64,000 nt of DNA, from the NCBI RefSeq assembly GCF_000725545.1, contig NZ_JNZP01000001.1, positions 434,001 through 498,000 of the forward strand. Reading direction: 5' to 3'. This DNA comes from Streptomyces exfoliatus. Its GTDB lineage: Bacteria > Actinomycetota > Actinomycetes > Streptomycetales > Streptomycetaceae. The notes under the pieces were generated by a model, which saw only the letters and a list, made by a program, of their open reading frames with translations, had not been told where the DNA came from and searched no databases. The translations under genes were made by a program, and so were the position numbers. Within the stretch, counting starts at the first letter, position 1, and each line of letters begins with the position of its first letter. Positions 56,361 through 64,000 of the stretch are shown in pieces.

Positions 56361-57245
56361 TCAGGGGAGCTGCACGTACGGCTTCAGGAAGGCGCGTGCA
56401 CCGGGACTGTCCAGGCGGTACGTCACATTGGTGGCGTAGCACGGCGAATCGCCGGTGATCGTGGTGGCCACGAGGGTGAACGTGCCGTTCAGCGTGGCGA
56501 AGTTGGGGCCGCCCGAATCGCCGTAGCAGGCGCCGCCGTTCCCCTGGGGCGCGGTCATGGCGAGCCGGATCCAGGCGGGGTTCAGCGCGTCGAAGGAGAC
56601 CGGTGCCTTCATGCGGACGCCGCCGCCGGGGTGGGTGTGTCCGCCGGGGCCGCGCTTGGACTCCTCGGTGCCGTAGCCGGCGACCAGGAAGGGGGTGGTG
56701 TTCAGGCCCTGTGCGCCGAGCGCGTCGAGGGCGCCGGCCCGGGGGAGGGTCGCCGGGGTGAAGGACCAGCGGGCCTTCATGGCGGAGGCGGGCACTTCGA
56801 TCACCGAGATGTCGTGGGTGTCGGAGGCGGGGCCGGGGTAGGCGGGGTGGTTGTGGGCGGTGCCCTCGACCGCCACGCTGCGGGCCTGGGCGGCCGGGTC
56901 GCCCGGGTGGGCGGCGGCGGCCCTGTCCAGCCCGGCCTGCACGTCCTGGTCGAGCGAGACGTGGAAGCGGACGTTGTCCGGCCAGTCCGTCGTGCAGTGC
57001 GCGGCCGTGAGGAAGGTGTTCGCGTCGATCATGGTGCCGGAGCAGACCCAGTCGACGCGGTCCGGTGTGGCGGGGTCGCCGTCGTTGTCCCAGGTCGCGA
57101 CGAGCGCGCCGACCTCGGTGCGCTCGGGGGCGGGGGCCGCGTTGTACGAGTTGATCGCCGAGGCCGGGATCGCGGTGGCGAGGACGGCGGCGCAGGCGGC
57201 GGCGGTGACGGTGGTCAGCGCGTAGGTGGTGCGAACGGCGGTCAC
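56361..57245 (-). CDS. Secreted trypsin-like serine protease (S1)
   Basis: 294 residues with a signal peptide (TTVTAAACAAVLATAIPASA). Catalytic motifs: NTFLTAAHCTT (His), THDISVIEVPAS (Asp), ACYGDSGGPNF (Ser), with CSG upstream of the His. It lacks the usual IVGG mature N-terminus, so activation by N-terminal processing is doubtful; the sequence after the signal begins INSYNAAPAPERTEVGALV. The residue six before the catalytic Ser is not Asp, so trypsin-like specificity is not assured. GTG start at 57245. Stands alone. Confidence 0.9.
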   Translation of the reverse strand: MTAVRTTYALTTVTAAACAAVLATAIPASAINSYNAAPAPERTEVGALVATWDNDGDPATPDRVDWVCSGTMIDANTFLTAAHCTTDWPDNVRFHVSLDQDVQAGLDRAAAAHPGDPAAQARSVAVEGTAHNHPAYPGPASDTHDISVIEVPASAMKARWSFTPATLPRAGALDALGAQGLNTTPFLVAGYGTEESKRGPGGHTHPGGGVRMKAPVSFDALNPAWIRLAMTAPQGNGGACYGDSGGPNFATLNGTFTLVATTITGDSPCYATNVTYRLDSPGARAFLKPYVQLP

Positions 57246-57452
57246 GAAGAACCCCTCGGTGTGTGAGTGGATCGGGTGTTCTCCTGTGGGGGAGGTTCGC
57301 CAGTGAAGCGGCTGTGGCCGCGTGGGGCAAGAGGGGCCGGGGGTAAGGAAGTTGGAGGGAGCGGAGAGGAGAACGGCGCGGCGCGGGAGGGTCGCCCCGT
57401 CCCGCGCCGCGCCGTGGTGTGCCGTCCGTCCCTGTGGGGGGCGTCGCCCGCC

Positions 57453-57570
57453 CTGCTCGGACGGTTCAGGCCCGTCACCCGCCCCACTCGGAGGGTCAGG
57501 CCCGTCACCCGCCCCGCTCGGAGAGTCAGGCCCGTCACCCGCCCCGCTCGGACGGTCAGGCCCGTCCGGC
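57453..57570. repeat. Tandem 30-base repeats around the thioesterase stop codon
   Basis: About four copies of a 30-base unit CTCGGA(C/G)(G/A)GTCAGGCCCGT followed by CACCCGCCCC; full units lie at 57471, 57501 and 57531. The stop of the thioesterase (TGA read from 57558-57556) is in one unit, so the copies downstream of it are extra stop-region duplicates. The rest of the 310-base gap up to 57246 shows nothing else. Confidence 0.75.
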
Positions 57571-58050
57571 CTCCGGCAGGTCGCCCGCGTCCTTGGTGGT
57601 GATCTCGCGCAGCATGCAGGTCAGCCGGGCGGTGCAGACCCGCTTGTCCTGCTCGTCGGTGATCACGATCTCGTACGTGGCGGTGGAACGCCCGCGGTGC
57701 ACCGGGGTCGCGACGCCGGTCACCAGGCCGCTGCGCGCTCCGCGGTGGTGGGTGCAGTTCAGGTCGACGCCGACCGCGATCTTCGAGACCCCGCCGTGCA
57801 GCATCGAGCCGATGGACCCGAGGGTCTCGGCGAGCACCGCGGAGGCGCCGCCGTGCAGCAGGCCGTACGGCTGGGTGTTCCCCTCCACCGGCATCGTGCC
57901 GACGACCCGCTCGGCCGAGGCCTCCAGGATCTGGACGCCCATCCGGTTCCCGAGGTGCCCGGCGGAGAAGAGTGCCGGGAGGTCGACGCCCAGCGCCGCG
58001 TACTCGTCGATGACCTCCTGCGGGAACTTCACGTGCTGCTGTTCACCCAT
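57556..58050 (-). CDS. PaaI-type hotdog-fold thioesterase
   Basis: 164-residue acyl-CoA thioesterase-like protein, single hotdog domain. YGLLHGGASAVLAETLGSIG is the active-site helix (HGG...E), with VGVDLNCTHHRGARSGLVTG after it. The family clears aromatic or aliphatic acyl-CoA; the substrate here is unknown. ATG at 58050. It lies 57 bases from the FdhF-type gene stop and may be co-transcribed with it. Confidence 0.9.
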   Translation of the reverse strand: MGEQQHVKFPQEVIDEYAALGVDLPALFSAGHLGNRMGVQILEASAERVVGTMPVEGNTQPYGLLHGGASAVLAETLGSIGSMLHGGVSKIAVGVDLNCTHHRGARSGLVTGVATPVHRGRSTATYEIVITDEQDKRVCTARLTCMLREITTKDAGDLPEAGRA

Positions 58051-58107
58051 GGCCCGACTCCGTTCGTCTTCGTACGGCTGATCTTCCTGAGCTGCCTGAG
58101 CAAACGC

Positions 58108-60405
58108 TTAGGCGGAAGCGGATTCTTCCAGACGCACGATCACGGACTTGCTGGCGGGGGTGTTGCTGATGTCCGCCGTCGACTCCAGCGGCACGAGGAC
58201 GTTGGTCTCCGGGTAGTAGGCCGCCGCGCATCCCCGGGGCGTCGGGTAGTGCACCACCCGGAAGCCGGGCGCCCGCCGCTCGCTGCCGTCCGTCCACTCG
58301 CTCACCAGATCCGCGTAGTCCCCGTCGGCGAAGCCGAGGGCCGCCGCGTCCTCGGGGTGGACCAGGACGACCCGGCGGCCGCCCTTGATGCCCCGGTAGC
58401 GGTCGTCCAGGCCGTAGATCGTGGTGTTGTACTGGTCGTGCGAGCGCAGCGTCTGCAGCAGCAGCCGCCCCTCGGGCACCCTCGGGTACTCGACGGGCGC
58501 CGCGGTGAAGTTGGCCTTGCCGGTCTTGGTGGGGAAGCGGCGCTCGTCGCGCGGGCCGTGCGGCAGCGCGAAGCCGCCCGGGTTCGCCGCGAGCCGGGCG
58601 TTGAAGTCCTGGAAACCGGGCACCACGCGCGCGATGCGGTCCCGGATCGTGGCGTAGTCCGCCTCGAACTCCTCCCAGGGGGTGGCCGAACCGGCGCCGA
58701 GGACCGCGCGGGCCATCCGTGCCACGATCGCCGGCTCCGACAGCAGGTGCGGACTGGCCGGGGGCAGGTTGCCGCGCGAGGCGTGCACCAGACTCATCGA
58801 GTCCTCGACCGTCACGAACTGCTTGCCGCTCCTCTGCACGTCCTTGTCGGTGCGGCCGAGGGTGGGAAGGATCAACGCGCGCGTGCCCGTGACCGCGTGC
58901 GAGCGGTTCAGCTTCGTCGACACGTGCACGGTCAGGCGCGCGGTGCGCATCGCGGCCTCGGTGACCTCCGTGTCGGGCGTCGCCGCCACGAAGTTGCCGC
59001 CCATTGCGAAGAACACCTTCGCCTCGCCGTCGCGCAGCGCCTGGATCGAACGGACCACGTCGAAGCCGTGGTGGCGCGGCGAGACGATCCCGAACTCCTT
59101 GTCCAGGGCGTCGAGGAAGGCGGGCGCGGGCCGCTCGAAGATGCCCATCGTGCGGTCGCCCTGAACGTTGGAATGGCCGCGCACCGGGCACACCCCGGCG
59201 CCCGGCCGGCCGATGTTTCCGCGGAGCAGCAGGAAGTTGACCACCTCGCGGATGGTCGGCACGGAGTGCTTGTGCTGGGTGAGGCCCATCGCCCAGCAGA
59301 CGACGGTCCGCTCCGAGGCGAGCACCATCTCCAGGGCACGCTCGATGGCGGCCCGGTCGAGCCCGGTGGCGGCGAGCGTCTCGTCCCAGTCGGCCTCCTT
59401 CGCCGCCGCCGTGAACTCCTCGAAGCCGTGGGTGTGCTCCCGTACGAACTCCTCGTCGACCGCGCCGGGCGTCTGGAGGACCAGCTTGTTGAGGAGCCGG
59501 AAGAGGGCCTGGTCGCCGCCGATGCGGATCTGCAGGAAGAGGTCGGTGAGCGCGGCGCCCTTGAGCATGCCCTGCGGGGTCTGCGGGTTCTTGAACTTCT
59601 CCAGGCCGGCCTCGGGCAGCGGATTGACCGAGATGATCTTCGCGCCGGCCGTCTTCGCCTTCTCCAGGGCCGAGAGCATCCGCGGGTGGTTCGTCCCCGG
59701 GTTCTGGCCGGCCACGATGATCAGGTCCGCCTGGTGCAGGTCCTCCAGGGAGACGCTGCCCTTGCCGATGCCGATGGTCTCCGTCAGGGCCGAGCCCGAG
59801 GACTCGTGGCACATGTTGGAGCAGTCGGGCAGGTTGTTCGTGCCGAACTCGCGGGCGAAGAGCTGGAGCAGGAACGCCGCCTCGTTGCTCGTCCGTCCCG
59901 AGGTGTAGAAGAGGGCCTCGTCGGGGGAGCCGAGCGCCCGGAGCTCCTCGGCGATGATCGCGAAGGCCCGCTCCCAGGTCACCGGCTCGTACCGCTCGCC
60001 ACCCTCCGGGGCGCTCCCCTTCTCCAGGAGCATCGGCTGGGTGATCCGGCCCTGCTGGCCCAGCCAGTACCCGCTGCGGGTCGCCAGGTCCGCCACCGGG
60101 TGCGCGGCGAAGAACTCAGGGGTCACCCGGCGCAGCGTCGCCTCCTCGGCGACCGCCTTCGCCCCGTTCTCGCAGAACTCCGCCACGTGCCGCTTGTCCG
60201 CCTCGGGCCAGGCGCAGCCGGGACAGTCGAAGCCGTCCTTCTGGTTGACCTTCAGGAGGGTCCGGGCGGTGCGCAGCGTCCCCATCTGCTCCTGGGCGAT
60301 CCGCAGGGTGTGCCCGACGGCGGGCAGGCCCGCCGCGGCGTGCTGGGGCGGCGTGACCTGCGGTGCGTCCTGGACCGGGTCACCGACCGGCGGCTTGCTG
60401 ACCAT
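58108..60405 (-). CDS. FdhF/YdeP-family molybdopterin oxidoreductase
   Basis: 765-residue molybdopterin-guanine-dinucleotide enzyme of the formate-dehydrogenase-alpha-like (YdeP) group. FDCPGCAWPEADKR near residue 60 has only two cysteines, so the usual 4Fe-4S cluster is reduced or absent. Cofactor motifs: SGRTSNEAAFLLQLFAREFG, NNLPDCSNMCHESSG, IIVAGQNPGTNHPRML, VCPVRGHSNVQGDRTMG, and the C-terminal LLLQTLRSHDQYNTTIYG. Physiological substrate unknown; E. coli YdeP is linked to acid resistance. ATG at 60405, divergent from polA. Confidence 0.93.
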   Translation of the reverse strand: MVSKPPVGDPVQDAPQVTPPQHAAAGLPAVGHTLRIAQEQMGTLRTARTLLKVNQKDGFDCPGCAWPEADKRHVAEFCENGAKAVAEEATLRRVTPEFFAAHPVADLATRSGYWLGQQGRITQPMLLEKGSAPEGGERYEPVTWERAFAIIAEELRALGSPDEALFYTSGRTSNEAAFLLQLFAREFGTNNLPDCSNMCHESSGSALTETIGIGKGSVSLEDLHQADLIIVAGQNPGTNHPRMLSALEKAKTAGAKIISVNPLPEAGLEKFKNPQTPQGMLKGAALTDLFLQIRIGGDQALFRLLNKLVLQTPGAVDEEFVREHTHGFEEFTAAAKEADWDETLAATGLDRAAIERALEMVLASERTVVCWAMGLTQHKHSVPTIREVVNFLLLRGNIGRPGAGVCPVRGHSNVQGDRTMGIFERPAPAFLDALDKEFGIVSPRHHGFDVVRSIQALRDGEAKVFFAMGGNFVAATPDTEVTEAAMRTARLTVHVSTKLNRSHAVTGTRALILPTLGRTDKDVQRSGKQFVTVEDSMSLVHASRGNLPPASPHLLSEPAIVARMARAVLGAGSATPWEEFEADYATIRDRIARVVPGFQDFNARLAANPGGFALPHGPRDERRFPTKTGKANFTAAPVEYPRVPEGRLLLQTLRSHDQYNTTIYGLDDRYRGIKGGRRVVLVHPEDAAALGFADGDYADLVSEWTDGSERRAPGFRVVHYPTPRGCAAAYYPETNVLVPLESTADISNTPASKSVIVRLEESASA

Positions 60406-60527
60406 CGCGCTCTCCCTTGAGCGGTAATCCTGTGGCGTACGTCTCCGATCCTGTCACGCGGTACGGACAGCCCGGCACCTCAGCCGCTGTGGACGGGATT
60501 GTCGGTGGGCCGTGGCAGGATCGTGGT

Positions 60528-63239
60528 GTGGCCGAGACAGCATCGAAGAACCCCGCAGACACCCGCCCCCGCCTGCTCCTCATGGACGGGCACTCGCTCG
60601 CGTACCGGGCGTTCTTCGCGCTGCCCGCGGAGAACTTCACCACCGCGACGGGGCAGCCGACGAACGCGATCTACGGGTTCGCCTCGATGCTGGCGAACAC
60701 GCTCCGCGACGAGGCGCCCACGCACTTCGCGGTCGCCTTCGACGTGTCGCGGAAGACCTGGCGGTCCGAGGAGTTCCCGGAGTACAAGGCGAACCGTTCG
60801 AAGACCCCCGACGAGTTCAAGGGGCAGGTCGAGCTGATCGGCGAGCTCCTCGACGCGATGAACGTGCCGCGCTTCGCCGTCGACGGCTTCGAGGCGGACG
60901 ACGTCATCGCGACCCTCACCACCCAGGCCGAGGCCGAGGGCTTCGACGTCCGGATCTTCACCGGTGACCGGGACTCCTTCCAGCTGGTCTCCGACCGCAC
61001 CACCGTGATCTACCCGACCAAGGGCGTCTCCGAGGTCACCCACTTCACCCCGGAGAAGGTCCAGGAGAAGTACGGCCTCACGCCCTCGCAGTACCCCGAC
61101 TTCGCCGCCCTGCGCGGCGACCCGTCCGACAACCTGCCGGGCATCCCCGGCGTCGGTGAGAAGACCGCCGCCAAGTGGATCAACCAGTTCGGCTCCTTCG
61201 CCGAGCTGGTCGAGCGCGCCGACGAGGTCAAGGGCAAGGCAGGCCAGAACTTCCGCGACCACCTGGAGTCGGTCCGGCTGAACCGCCGCCTGACCGAGAT
61301 GGTCCGGGACGTCGAGCTGCCGAAGGCCGTGACGGACCTGGCCCGCGAGCCGTACGACCGCGGGGCTGTCGCGCTCGTCCTCGACACCCTGGAGATCCGC
61401 AACCCCTCGCTGCGCGAGCGGCTCCTCGCCGTCGACCCGGGCGCCGCGGAGGAAGCCGCCCCGGCCCCCGACGCCGGCGTGGAGATCGACGGGTCCGTCC
61501 TCGGCTCCGGAGAGCTCGCCCCCTGGCTGGCCGAGCACGGCACCGAGCCCCTCGGCATCGCCACCGTCGACAGCTGGGCCCTCGGCACGGGGAACGTCAG
61601 CGAGATCGCCCTCGCCGCCGCCGGCGGAGCCGCCGCCTGGTTCGAGCCCAGCGCGCTCGACGAGGCCGACGAGCGGGCCTGGTCCGCGTGGATCGCCGAC
61701 CCCGCCCGGCCCAAGGTCATGCACAACGCCAAGGGCGCCATGCGGGTCTTCCCCGAGCACGGCTGGAGCATCGCGGGCGTCACCATGGACACCGCCCTCG
61801 CCGCCTACCTCGTCAAGCCCGGCCGGCGTTCCTTCGCGCTCGACGCGCTCTCCGTGGAGTACCTCCACCGCGAGCTGGCCCCCGCGGCCGCCGCCGACGG
61901 GCAGCTCGCCTTCGGCGCCGACGACACCGCCGAGGCCGAGGCCCTCATGACCCAGGCGCGGGCCGTCCTCGACCTCGCCGGGGCCTTCGACGAGCGGCTC
62001 GCCGAGGTCGGCGCCCGTGAACTCCTCCACGAGGTCGAGCTGCCCACCTCCGTGCTGCTCGCCCGTCTGGAGCGGCACGGCATCGCCGCCGACCGCGACC
62101 ATCTGGAGGCGATGGAGCAGCAGTTCGCCGGCGCCGTGCAGCAGGCCGTGAAGGAGGCGCACGCCTCCGTCGGGCACGAGTTCAACCTCGGCTCGCCCAA
62201 GCAGCTCCAGGAGGTCTTCTTCGGCGAGCTGAACCTGCCGAAGACGAAGAAGACCAAGACCGGTTACACCACGGACGCCGACGCGCTCGCCTGGCTCGCC
62301 GCTCAGACCGAGCACGACCTGCCCGTGATCATGCTCCGGCACCGTGAGCAGGCGCGGCTGCGCTCCACCGTCGAGGGCCTGATCAAGACGATCGCCGCCG
62401 ACGGCCGGATCCACACCACCTTCAGCCAGACCGTCGCCGCCACCGGCCGGCTGTCCTCCACCGACCCCAACCTGCAGAACGTGCCGGTGCGGACGGACGA
62501 GGGCCGGGCCATCCGGCACGGCTTCGTCGTCGGCGAGGGCTTCGAGGCCCTCATGACCGCCGACTACAGCCAGATCGAGTTGCGCGTCATGGCGCACCTC
62601 TCCGAGGACGAGGGCCTCATCGAGGCCTTCACCTCCGGCGAGGACCTCCACACCACCGTCGCCTCCCAGGTCTTCGGCGTCGAGCGGTCCGCCGTCGACG
62701 CCGAGATGCGCCGCAAGATCAAGGCCATGTCGTACGGCCTGGCGTACGGCCTCTCCGCCTTCGGCCTCTCCCAGCAGCTGAACATCGACCCGGGCGAGGC
62801 CCGCGGACTGATGGACACCTACTTCGAGCGCTTCGGCGGGGTGCGGGACTACCTGCGCCGGGTCGTCGACGAGGCCCGCGCCACCGGGTACACGGAGACG
62901 ATGCTGGGCCGCCGCCGCTATCTGCCGGACCTCAACAGCGACAACCGGCAGCGTCGCGAGTCCGCCGAGCGGATGGCGCTCAACGCTCCCATCCAGGGCA
63001 CGGCCGCCGACATCGTCAAGGTCGCCATGCTGAACGTGGACCGGGCGCTCACGGAGGCGGGCCTCGCCTCCCGGATGCTCCTCCAGGTCCACGACGAAAT
63101 CGTGCTCGAACTCGCCCCCGGCGAGCGCGAGCAGGTCGAGGCACTGGTCCGCGAGCAGATGTCCGCGGCAGCCGACCTGCGCGCCCCGCTGGACGTCTCC
63201 GTCGGCGTGGGCCACGACTGGGACTCAGCCGCGCACTGA
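60528..63239 (+). CDS. polA: DNA polymerase I
   Basis: Repair and Okazaki-fragment polymerase, 903 residues. N-terminal 5'-3' exonuclease (LLLMDGHSLAYRAFFALP, DGFEADDVIATL, GDRDSFQLV, GDPSDNLPGIPGVGEKTA). The middle 3'-5' exonuclease-like domain lacks the DxE proofreading motif (GIATVDSWALGTG), as in other actinobacteria. C-terminal polymerase: ATGRLSSTDPNLQNVPVRT, DYSQIELRVMAHLS, KAMSYGLAYGLSAFGL and LLQVHDEIVLEL. GTG at 60528 was chosen since AGGA lies about 7 bases upstream and the conserved part follows. Confidence 0.96.
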   Translation: MAETASKNPADTRPRLLLMDGHSLAYRAFFALPAENFTTATGQPTNAIYGFASMLANTLRDEAPTHFAVAFDVSRKTWRSEEFPEYKANRSKTPDEFKGQVELIGELLDAMNVPRFAVDGFEADDVIATLTTQAEAEGFDVRIFTGDRDSFQLVSDRTTVIYPTKGVSEVTHFTPEKVQEKYGLTPSQYPDFAALRGDPSDNLPGIPGVGEKTAAKWINQFGSFAELVERADEVKGKAGQNFRDHLESVRLNRRLTEMVRDVELPKAVTDLAREPYDRGAVALVLDTLEIRNPSLRERLLAVDPGAAEEAAPAPDAGVEIDGSVLGSGELAPWLAEHGTEPLGIATVDSWALGTGNVSEIALAAAGGAAAWFEPSALDEADERAWSAWIADPARPKVMHNAKGAMRVFPEHGWSIAGVTMDTALAAYLVKPGRRSFALDALSVEYLHRELAPAAAADGQLAFGADDTAEAEALMTQARAVLDLAGAFDERLAEVGARELLHEVELPTSVLLARLERHGIAADRDHLEAMEQQFAGAVQQAVKEAHASVGHEFNLGSPKQLQEVFFGELNLPKTKKTKTGYTTDADALAWLAAQTEHDLPVIMLRHREQARLRSTVEGLIKTIAADGRIHTTFSQTVAATGRLSSTDPNLQNVPVRTDEGRAIRHGFVVGEGFEALMTADYSQIELRVMAHLSEDEGLIEAFTSGEDLHTTVASQVFGVERSAVDAEMRRKIKAMSYGLAYGLSAFGLSQQLNIDPGEARGLMDTYFERFGGVRDYLRRVVDEARATGYTETMLGRRRYLPDLNSDNRQRRESAERMALNAPIQGTAADIVKVAMLNVDRALTEAGLASRMLLQVHDEIVLELAPGEREQVEALVREQMSAAADLRAPLDVSVGVGHDWDSAAH

Positions 63240-63332
63240 CAGCAGGACGACGGGCGGGCCCCTACGGGCCCGCCCACCCGGTGGTGGCCTGCGCCCACCC
63301 CGTTGCGGGCCGCGCCCACCCCAACCCCCCCA

Positions 63333-63422
63333 TTGTGGGCAGTCGTCCCGCTGGGCGGGACGGGTGGACACGGGACGGCGCCCCCTGCCGGGCCTAGACT
63401 TCCAGGCCTGAACCCACACCCC
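63333..63422 (+). repeat. Dispersed palindromic repeat, family A, copy downstream of polA
   Basis: TTGTGGGCAGTCGTCCCGC - TGG - GCGGGACGGGTGGACAC and the tail GGACGGCGCCCCCTGCCGGGCCTAGAC...AACCCACACC. Over about 90 bases it is the reverse complement of the copy at 4384-4480. It lies in the 268-base gap between polA and the next gene; the remaining bases show nothing I can name. Confidence 0.75.
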
Positions 63423-63507
63423 TAGTCCGGCCCGGCGCGCAGGGGCACCTGCGCCAGGTGGACCAGTCGAGGGGCGGCCTCACGGCCCCGCTCCCGAGAC
63501 TGGGCGC

Positions 63508-64000
63508 ATGATCACGAGCCGCTCCCGCCTGAGAGCCTGGGTCCTCCTCACCGCCCTCTTCGGGGCGTCCGGCACCGCCTGGCCGGCCGAGGCGCACCGG
63601 GCGCCCGCACTCTGTACCTCGTCCCGCGAGCCCGCCCTCGCCGCCCGCCTCTCCCAGGACATCGCGGCCGCCCTCAAGGGCCGCGACGGCACGGTCTCGG
63701 TCGCCGTCCACGACACCCGCCGCGGACTGCGCTGCCGGCTCGGCGACACCCTGGCGTACGACTCGGCCAGCATCGCGAAGGTCCTCATCCTGCAGGCCGT
63801 CCTCGGGCGCGCCGAGGAGCTCGGCCGGGAGCCCACCCGGCTCGAGACCCAGCGGATGAAGGCGATGATCACCCGCTCCGACAACACCGCCGCCACCGCC
63901 CTGTGGCAGGGGCTCTCCCGCGCCCGGTTGTACAGGGTCCTGCGCGAGGCCGGAGCCCAGGACACGATCCTCGGCCACGACCGCTACTGGGGCCTCACCC
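63508..64000 (+). CDS. Class A beta-lactamase-like serine hydrolase (3' end outside window)
   Basis: The frame from the ATG at 63508 stays open to the window end (164 codons). Signal peptide RAWVLLTALFGASGTAWPAEA, then a serine beta-lactamase/DD-peptidase-like fold with YDSASIAKVLILQAVL (SxxK: Ser and Lys) and ITRSDNTAATALWQ (SDN). The KTG box would be downstream of the window. May be a true beta-lactamase or a cell-wall hydrolase-like relative; substrate is unclear. Confidence 0.85.
   Translation, partial: MITSRSRLRAWVLLTALFGASGTAWPAEAHRAPALCTSSREPALAARLSQDIAAALKGRDGTVSVAVHDTRRGLRCRLGDTLAYDSASIAKVLILQAVLGRAEELGREPTRLETQRMKAMITRSDNTAATALWQGLSRARLYRVLREAGAQDTILGHDRYWGLT

Noticed and set aside
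57453..57570. CRISPR-like array
   Set aside because: The units are contiguous 30-base tandem repeats without unique spacers, and no cas genes are present. The same applies to the 32-base repeats at 41001-41084.

Overview
The window is a piece of a Streptomyces (or very close actinomycete) chromosome. The sequence shows very high GC, third-codon GC bias that opens long spurious frames on every strand, frequent GTG starts, and many start/stop overlaps of 4 bases. The gene content and order (trpE - small membrane proteins - trpC - trpM - trpB - trpA - lgt - gltBD - pyk - pdtaR - liv operon - polA) is that of a core region of Streptomyces chromosomes. No prophage, insertion sequence with a transposase, rRNA or CRISPR array was seen.

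Layout. 1-6691: tryptophan genes: the 3' part of trpE, three small membrane-protein genes, then trpC, trpM, trpB and trpA. 6755-8654: a membrane-anchored DsbA-like thioredoxin-fold protein and the lipoprotein-modifying enzyme Lgt. 8717-16827: a seven-gene minus-strand operon with almost every junction overlapping: four DraG/ADP-ribosylglycohydrolase paralogues, a ribokinase-like kinase, a class III CoA transferase and a CitE-like CoA lyase. It looks like one pathway, but I cannot name its substrate. 17080-24354: a VIT1/CCC1 metal transporter, then gltB and gltD (glutamate synthase) behind a good candidate GlnR operator.

24651-34231: accessory genes: a vWA protein, MerR and TetR regulators, VOC and PNPOx-fold proteins, a DEAD-box helicase behind tandem repeats, a secreted RNase Sa-type ribonuclease, an ankyrin/HEAT protein, GNAT acetyltransferase, an HExxH protein with a zinc ribbon, and a secreted trypsin. 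34304-43948: a GH35 beta-galactosidase divergent from an AraC regulator, chorismate mutase, asparaginase, aminopeptidase N, and a two-gene PLP decarboxylase/N-monooxygenase pair resembling the first two steps of desferrioxamine synthesis. 43952-49904: a Tat-exported 5'-nucleotidase-type phosphoesterase, a SIMPL protein, pyruvate kinase with a probably leaderless mRNA, a LAGLIDADG-type gene beside an unusual tRNA, and an ANTAR response regulator. 49991-55896: a five-gene branched-chain amino-acid ABC transporter operon. 56361-64000: a secreted S1 protease, a hotdog thioesterase, an FdhF/YdeP molybdopterin oxidoreductase, DNA polymerase I and the start of a class A beta-lactamase-like serine hydrolase.

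Nitrogen and amino-acid metabolism dominates (Trp synthesis, GOGAT, Liv uptake, asparaginase, chorismate mutase, aminopeptidase). The most unusual non-coding signal is a set of dispersed repeats. One is a palindromic family with copies between trpM and trpB, downstream of polA, and, in frame, inside two of the four ADP-ribosylglycohydrolase genes; one of those copies is interrupted by a second repeat. Another family is bounded by CTAG, and its ends coincide with the TAG stop codons of neighbouring genes.
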